DNA of 5,443 nt from positions 1 through 5,443 of the forward strand of contig JAUXJL010000164.1 in NCBI GenBank assembly GCA_030624805.1. Direction: 5' to 3'. The notes under the pieces were generated by a model, which saw nothing but the letters and a program-made list of their open reading frames with translations, searched no databases and had not been told where the DNA came from. Made by a program: the position numbers and the translations under genes. Shown here piece by piece: positions 5,041 through 5,443 of the stretch (within the stretch, counting starts at the first letter, position 1; each line of letters starts with the position of its first letter). This DNA comes from Acidimicrobiia bacterium (GTDB lineage: Bacteria; Actinomycetota; Acidimicrobiia; Spongiisociales; SHLN01).

Positions 5041-5443
5041 CTAATTGGGCCCCTCAACGAACAGTTCTGAACTGGCCTCATTGAGAACGGGCCGATAGAC
5101 AAAGCCGGCCAGCCGAATGTCGATGATGCGCAGGGTGACTCCGTCATCGCTGAGGTCGCCAATCCTCGTGTCGATCTTGCCATCCCTGTCGGAGTTCAGA
5201 AGCTGGCTCCCCGGCTGACTGCCATCCCAGGCCACCAGTACGGCGGCGGAGCCCGCTTGATCGGCTTCTTCGTGTCGGATTTCGATCTTGATGTGTGCTT
5301 CCCAATCCTCTTCTTTCCCATGGTCGTGACCCTCGAATTTGTGGATATACACACCCGGCAGGGGAATCGGCATCGTAGTTGTTGTTGTGGTCGGGGGGAC
5401 AGTTGTCGTCGTAGTTGTGGTCGGGGGGACAGTTGTCGTCGTA
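5041..5443 (-). CDS. Extracytoplasmic protein C-terminus: Thr/Pro linker plus Ig-like domain (partial)
   Basis: The frame is open to the right edge, so the N-terminus is missing; 133 residues are visible, ending at TAG (5043-5041). Visible residues 1-23 are almost only Thr with two VPP insertions, a flexible and possibly glycosylated linker. Residues 24-133 form one small domain: VYIHKFEG, a charged turn, then alternating strands AHIKIEIRHEEAD, AAVLVAWDGSQPGSQ, the loop NSDRDGKIDTRIGDL, VTLRIIDIRLAGFVYRPV and a short tail. Its pattern matches the single Ig-like domain that often follows poly-Thr linkers in actinobacterial secreted proteins ('WTATVTVTV...GSW...G...VTFTVT...Y'). I infer a secreted or cell-wall protein whose lead domain lies outside the window. 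The internal ATG at 5373 is not a real start. The loop NSDRDGKID resembles a calcium-binding loop. No enzymatic role can be given. Confidence 0.7.
   Translation of the reverse strand, partial: TTTTVPPTTTTTTTVPPTTTTTTMPIPLPGVYIHKFEGHDHGKEEDWEAHIKIEIRHEEADQAGSAAVLVAWDGSQPGSQLLNSDRDGKIDTRIGDLSDDGVTLRIIDIRLAGFVYRPVLNEASSELFVEGPN
5384..5443. repeat. Two perfect 30-base tandem repeats encoding the Thr/Pro linker
   Basis: Positions 5384-5413 are identical to 5414-5443, base for base, with the second copy ending exactly at the window edge, so more copies may follow. A degenerate partial unit rich in GTT lies at 5375-5383. Thirty bases is ten codons, so copy number can change without breaking the minus-strand reading frame; each unit encodes eight Thr/Val/Pro-type linker residues around VPP plus flanking Thr. 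It arose by replication slippage or unequal exchange within the gene. Confidence 0.85.

Noticed and set aside
5384..5443. CRISPR-like direct repeats
   Set aside because: The copies are contiguous with no spacers and encode a Thr/Pro linker in frame with a downstream domain.

Overview
The window reads as a stretch of GC-rich chromosome from an actinobacterium, possibly from Acidimicrobiia or a related uncultured lineage. Three things suggest this: codons rich in G and C at the third position; a PPOX-class enzyme of the type that uses coenzyme F420 in actinobacteria; and, at the right edge, a secreted protein with a Thr/Pro 'TTTTVPP' linker of the kind common in surface proteins of that class. 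The lineage is inferred from style and not from a marker gene.

Layout from left to right. Positions 1-294 hold no gene I can recognise, but they contain two inverted repeats. A class I SAM-dependent methyltransferase follows on the minus strand (295-1191 as an open frame). Its natural 5' end clearly continues to an ATG at 1302 with a strong ribosome binding site, but that continuation is cut by an in-frame TGA at 1246-1248. Divergently, on the plus strand, lies a likely three-cistron unit. It begins with a 40-residue ORF (1420-1542) that matches the first ~32 residues of a haloalkane-dehalogenase-like alpha/beta hydrolase and nothing more. Next is a PPOX-class, probably F420-dependent, oxidoreductase (1539-1985), and then a different alpha/beta hydrolase (1982-2827). 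The three are joined by GTGA and ATGA stop/start overlaps.

The right half is on the minus strand. An EamA/DMT-family transporter (3740-2820) meets the hydrolase tail to tail with an 8-base overlap. Upstream of it is a MalY/PatB-type PLP-dependent aminotransferase or C-S lyase (4984-3818). Upstream again is the C-terminal part of an extracytoplasmic protein (5443-5041) with a Thr-rich linker and an Ig-like beta domain; its N-terminus lies outside the window. The C-S lyase and the transporter could act on related sulfur amino acids, but that is inference.

I see no mobile element, CRISPR array, RNA gene or obvious new multi-gene system. The observations most worth checking are the two gene starts that look caught in decay or recoding: the interrupted methyltransferase start and the truncated hydrolase start that now serves as a leader ORF for the PPOX gene.
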